64,000 nucleotides of DNA from a virus: positions 1-64,000 of IMG/VR virus record IMGVR_UViG_3300007072_000007. One strand, written 5' to 3'. The notes beneath the pieces are model-generated. The model made no database searches. It worked only from the letters and a program-made list of their open reading frames with translations, and was not told the DNA's origin. The position numbers were made by a program, and so were the translations under genes. This document shows, piece by piece, positions 62,964 through 64,000 of this stretch; the stretch's first letter is position 1, and each line of letters starts with the position of its first letter.

Positions 62964-63524
62964 ATGACACAGGCACAGGTAACTAGCGCGGTAGTGTTGT
63001 TGGGCGAGGTCTATGACCGCGAGATTACGCGCGGCGACCTCATCACGCTTCTGTCCACGATTCGCGGGGCCGCTCCGGTGACGATTACGGCGGCGACCGA
63101 CCCGCGCTTGCGCAAGACCGGGCTGCCCGACGACCTGCGCGGCGCGCGTAAGATCAGTCGCGTCAACGGCGTCGTCAACTGGCACTACGAGGCGGCGGTC
63201 AATCGTCAGCAGGTCCGTGAGGGCGGCGACGGCACGTTCGAGGCTCAGCCGCGCAAGTGGGGTGTGCGCGTCGCGGGTACGCCCTTTGTCGAGCACAAAG
63301 GCGCGCTCTACCTCGAACTCAAGGTCGAGCGGACGCTGGGGCATGTGTACGTCGATGCCGCCGGTCAGCCCGTCGAGTACGAGCGCGTCGCACCGTTCTT
63401 GTCAGAGAAGCGGTCCAACGCCGAACATCAGGGCGTCGAGCGCGAGATTGTCCTGCGGGACTACGCCATTGAGTCGATTCAGGCCATCGCTATCGGTGGG
63501 GGCCGATATCGGGTGGTGGGCTAG
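62964..63524 (+). CDS. conserved phage protein of unknown function
   Basis: ATG 62964 follows AGGAGGTTACG and a consensus promoter. The 186-aa protein has DPRLRKTGLPDDLRGARKIS, RVNGVVNWHYEAAVNRQ, RKWGVRVAGTPFVEHKGALY and VEREIVLRDYAIESIQ. I have the impression of similar sequences in other large phages with no assigned role. The mix of basic patches and beta strands may fit nucleic-acid binding. Strong signals suggest abundant expression. Confidence 0.65.
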   Translation: MTQAQVTSAVVLLGEVYDREITRGDLITLLSTIRGAAPVTITAATDPRLRKTGLPDDLRGARKISRVNGVVNWHYEAAVNRQQVREGGDGTFEAQPRKWGVRVAGTPFVEHKGALYLELKVERTLGHVYVDAAGQPVEYERVAPFLSEKRSNAEHQGVEREIVLRDYAIESIQAIAIGGGRYRVVG

Positions 63525-63539
63525 GCTATCTGACCCCCG

Positions 63540-63575
63540 GCCCCCGTCGGACGTTGTTCCGGCGGGGGCTTATTT
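63540..63575 (+). terminator. Rho-independent terminator
   Basis: GCCCCCGTCGG, loop ACGTTGTT, CCGGCGGGGGC then TTATTT: an 11-bp stem with one G-U wobble. It isolates the 62964 gene as a single-gene transcript. Confidence 0.8.
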
Positions 63576-64000
63576 ATGTACCGGAAACCTCTACTCATCT
63601 TCGGGCTGACAGCGGCCGAAATCATGCGCGTAGGGCCTCGATTTCGCCGTCCGTGCGATGTGTGCGGGGAGGTGCCCGACGAGTACCGCCTGGACGTGCG
63701 GCGCGGGTCGGGACGGTCTCAGACCGTCTATGTGCTGTGCGAGTCCTGTGCTGGGTTGTGGTGCGAGGCGATGGCGGGCCTGTGCTCGCGCGCACAGTCG
63801 CGCTGCTATCGGCGGGGGGAGTCGATCCGGCCTCCGTTGCGGGATGTCGGAAAGCGGGAGAGTCGGGTAGCCTATATCGCTTATGGGGTCGGGGATAACC
63901 CCCGCCCGAAGCGAGGTGAATATGCTGTTGACGAGTGTGCGCGGGGGGAAACCCCGCAGCGTCCTCGCGTCGCGCGACGCGGACGGGGCTTGCGTTTGCT
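63576..64000 (+). CDS. zinc-ribbon protein (partial, runs off the window)
   Basis: ATG 63576 directly follows the terminator. The frame is open to the window end. CDVCGEVPDE and CESCAGLWC, with later Cys, make a probable zinc-binding domain in the first 70 residues. Codon use fits phage genes up to about 63,880 and is weaker after that, so the true end may be near there if a frameshift or missed stop exists. A second start at 63921 competes for the same region. Confidence 0.45.
   Translation, partial: MYRKPLLIFGLTAAEIMRVGPRFRRPCDVCGEVPDEYRLDVRRGSGRSQTVYVLCESCAGLWCEAMAGLCSRAQSRCYRRGESIRPPLRDVGKRESRVAYIAYGVGDNPRPKRGEYAVDECARGETPQRPRVARRGRGLRL
63921..64000 (+). CDS. 5' end of a gene cut by the window (partial)
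   Basis: ATG 63921 lies behind GCGAGGTGAAT (the same GAGGTG type site as at 2192 and 48454) and its frame has strong G/C bias at third positions. The 26 visible residues (MLLTSVRGGKPRSVLASRDA and on) are too few to identify. It overlaps the 63576 frame. Confidence 0.4.

Noticed and set aside
1-64000. 17-bp palindromes as Rho-independent terminators
   Set aside because: With a one-base centre they cannot form a stable RNA hairpin without losing pairs; there is no T-run, and several copies lie inside genes.
1-64000. 17-bp palindromes as a CRISPR array or transposon ends
   Set aside because: Copies are kilobases apart with no regular spacers, no target-site duplications and no transposase.
1-64000. 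tRNA genes
   Set aside because: Short non-coding gaps were read for T-arm (GGTTCGA) and anticodon-stem patterns; none formed a cloverleaf.

Overview
This 64 kb window is part of the genome of a large tailed bacteriophage. GC is high (about 60% or more by eye), every supported gene lies on the + strand, genes are packed with ATGA-type overlaps, and the head, packaging, tail and replication genes are all phage-like. No integrase, tRNA, rRNA, IS element or CRISPR array was seen. The host cannot be named. Consensus sigma70-type promoters (TTGACA, 16-18 bp, TATNNT) and at least two promoters placed so that transcription would start on the ATG (leaderless mRNA) suggest a high-GC bacterium that tolerates leaderless messages.

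Layout. 0-2.1 kb: small beta-rich virion or fibre-like proteins and an XRE-type HTH protein. 2.2-8.3 kb: a 1075-aa protein with acidic and basic tracts, a lysine-rich repeat protein and three unknowns. 8.4-13.2 kb: decoration-like proteins, a T4 gp21-type prohead protease fused to a scaffold-like tail, and a gp23-like major capsid protein followed by a strong terminator. 13.2-27 kb: neck proteins, a gp15-like tail terminator, two tube-like proteins, a gp26-like chaperone with a probable frameshift extension, a 1241-aa tape measure, and hub and gp5/VgrG-like spike proteins. No tail sheath was recognised. 27-31 kb: Cys-rich and unknown proteins, then holin-like and spanin-like membrane proteins.

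31-56 kb is replication, recombination and regulation: a RecQ-like helicase split by a mini-intein inside its DEAH box, an FkbM methyltransferase, an orphan TSCPD protein, a UvsW-like helicase, a DnaB-like helicase and DnaG-like primase behind a candidate origin, a DUF932 protein, a uracil-DNA glycosylase/PolA fusion, an SSB-like protein, a RecA/UvsX recombinase, a ParB-like DNA-binding protein, a DNA methyltransferase, a Dda/RecD-like helicase, a 5'-3' exonuclease, a CsrA-like protein, SbcD and SbcC (gp47/gp46) and a Hjc-like nuclease. 56-62.5 kb is packaging: HU-like protein, small and large terminase, gp20-like portal, a second HU-like protein and a Mu gpF-like head protein. The map looks like a slice of a circularly permuted genome, since packaging genes at the right end would join the head genes at the left end.

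The most unusual element is a dispersed 17-bp palindrome, ATTTACGC(A/T)GCGTAAAT. There are 12 perfect copies and several variants, both between genes and in frame inside genes. A near-copy overlaps the -10 box of the promoter of the ParB-like gene, and three copies lie just upstream of the helicase-primase operon beside a 22-bp inverted repeat. This suggests a phage-encoded ParB-like regulator or partition protein with a genome-wide set of parS-like sites. That link is inference.
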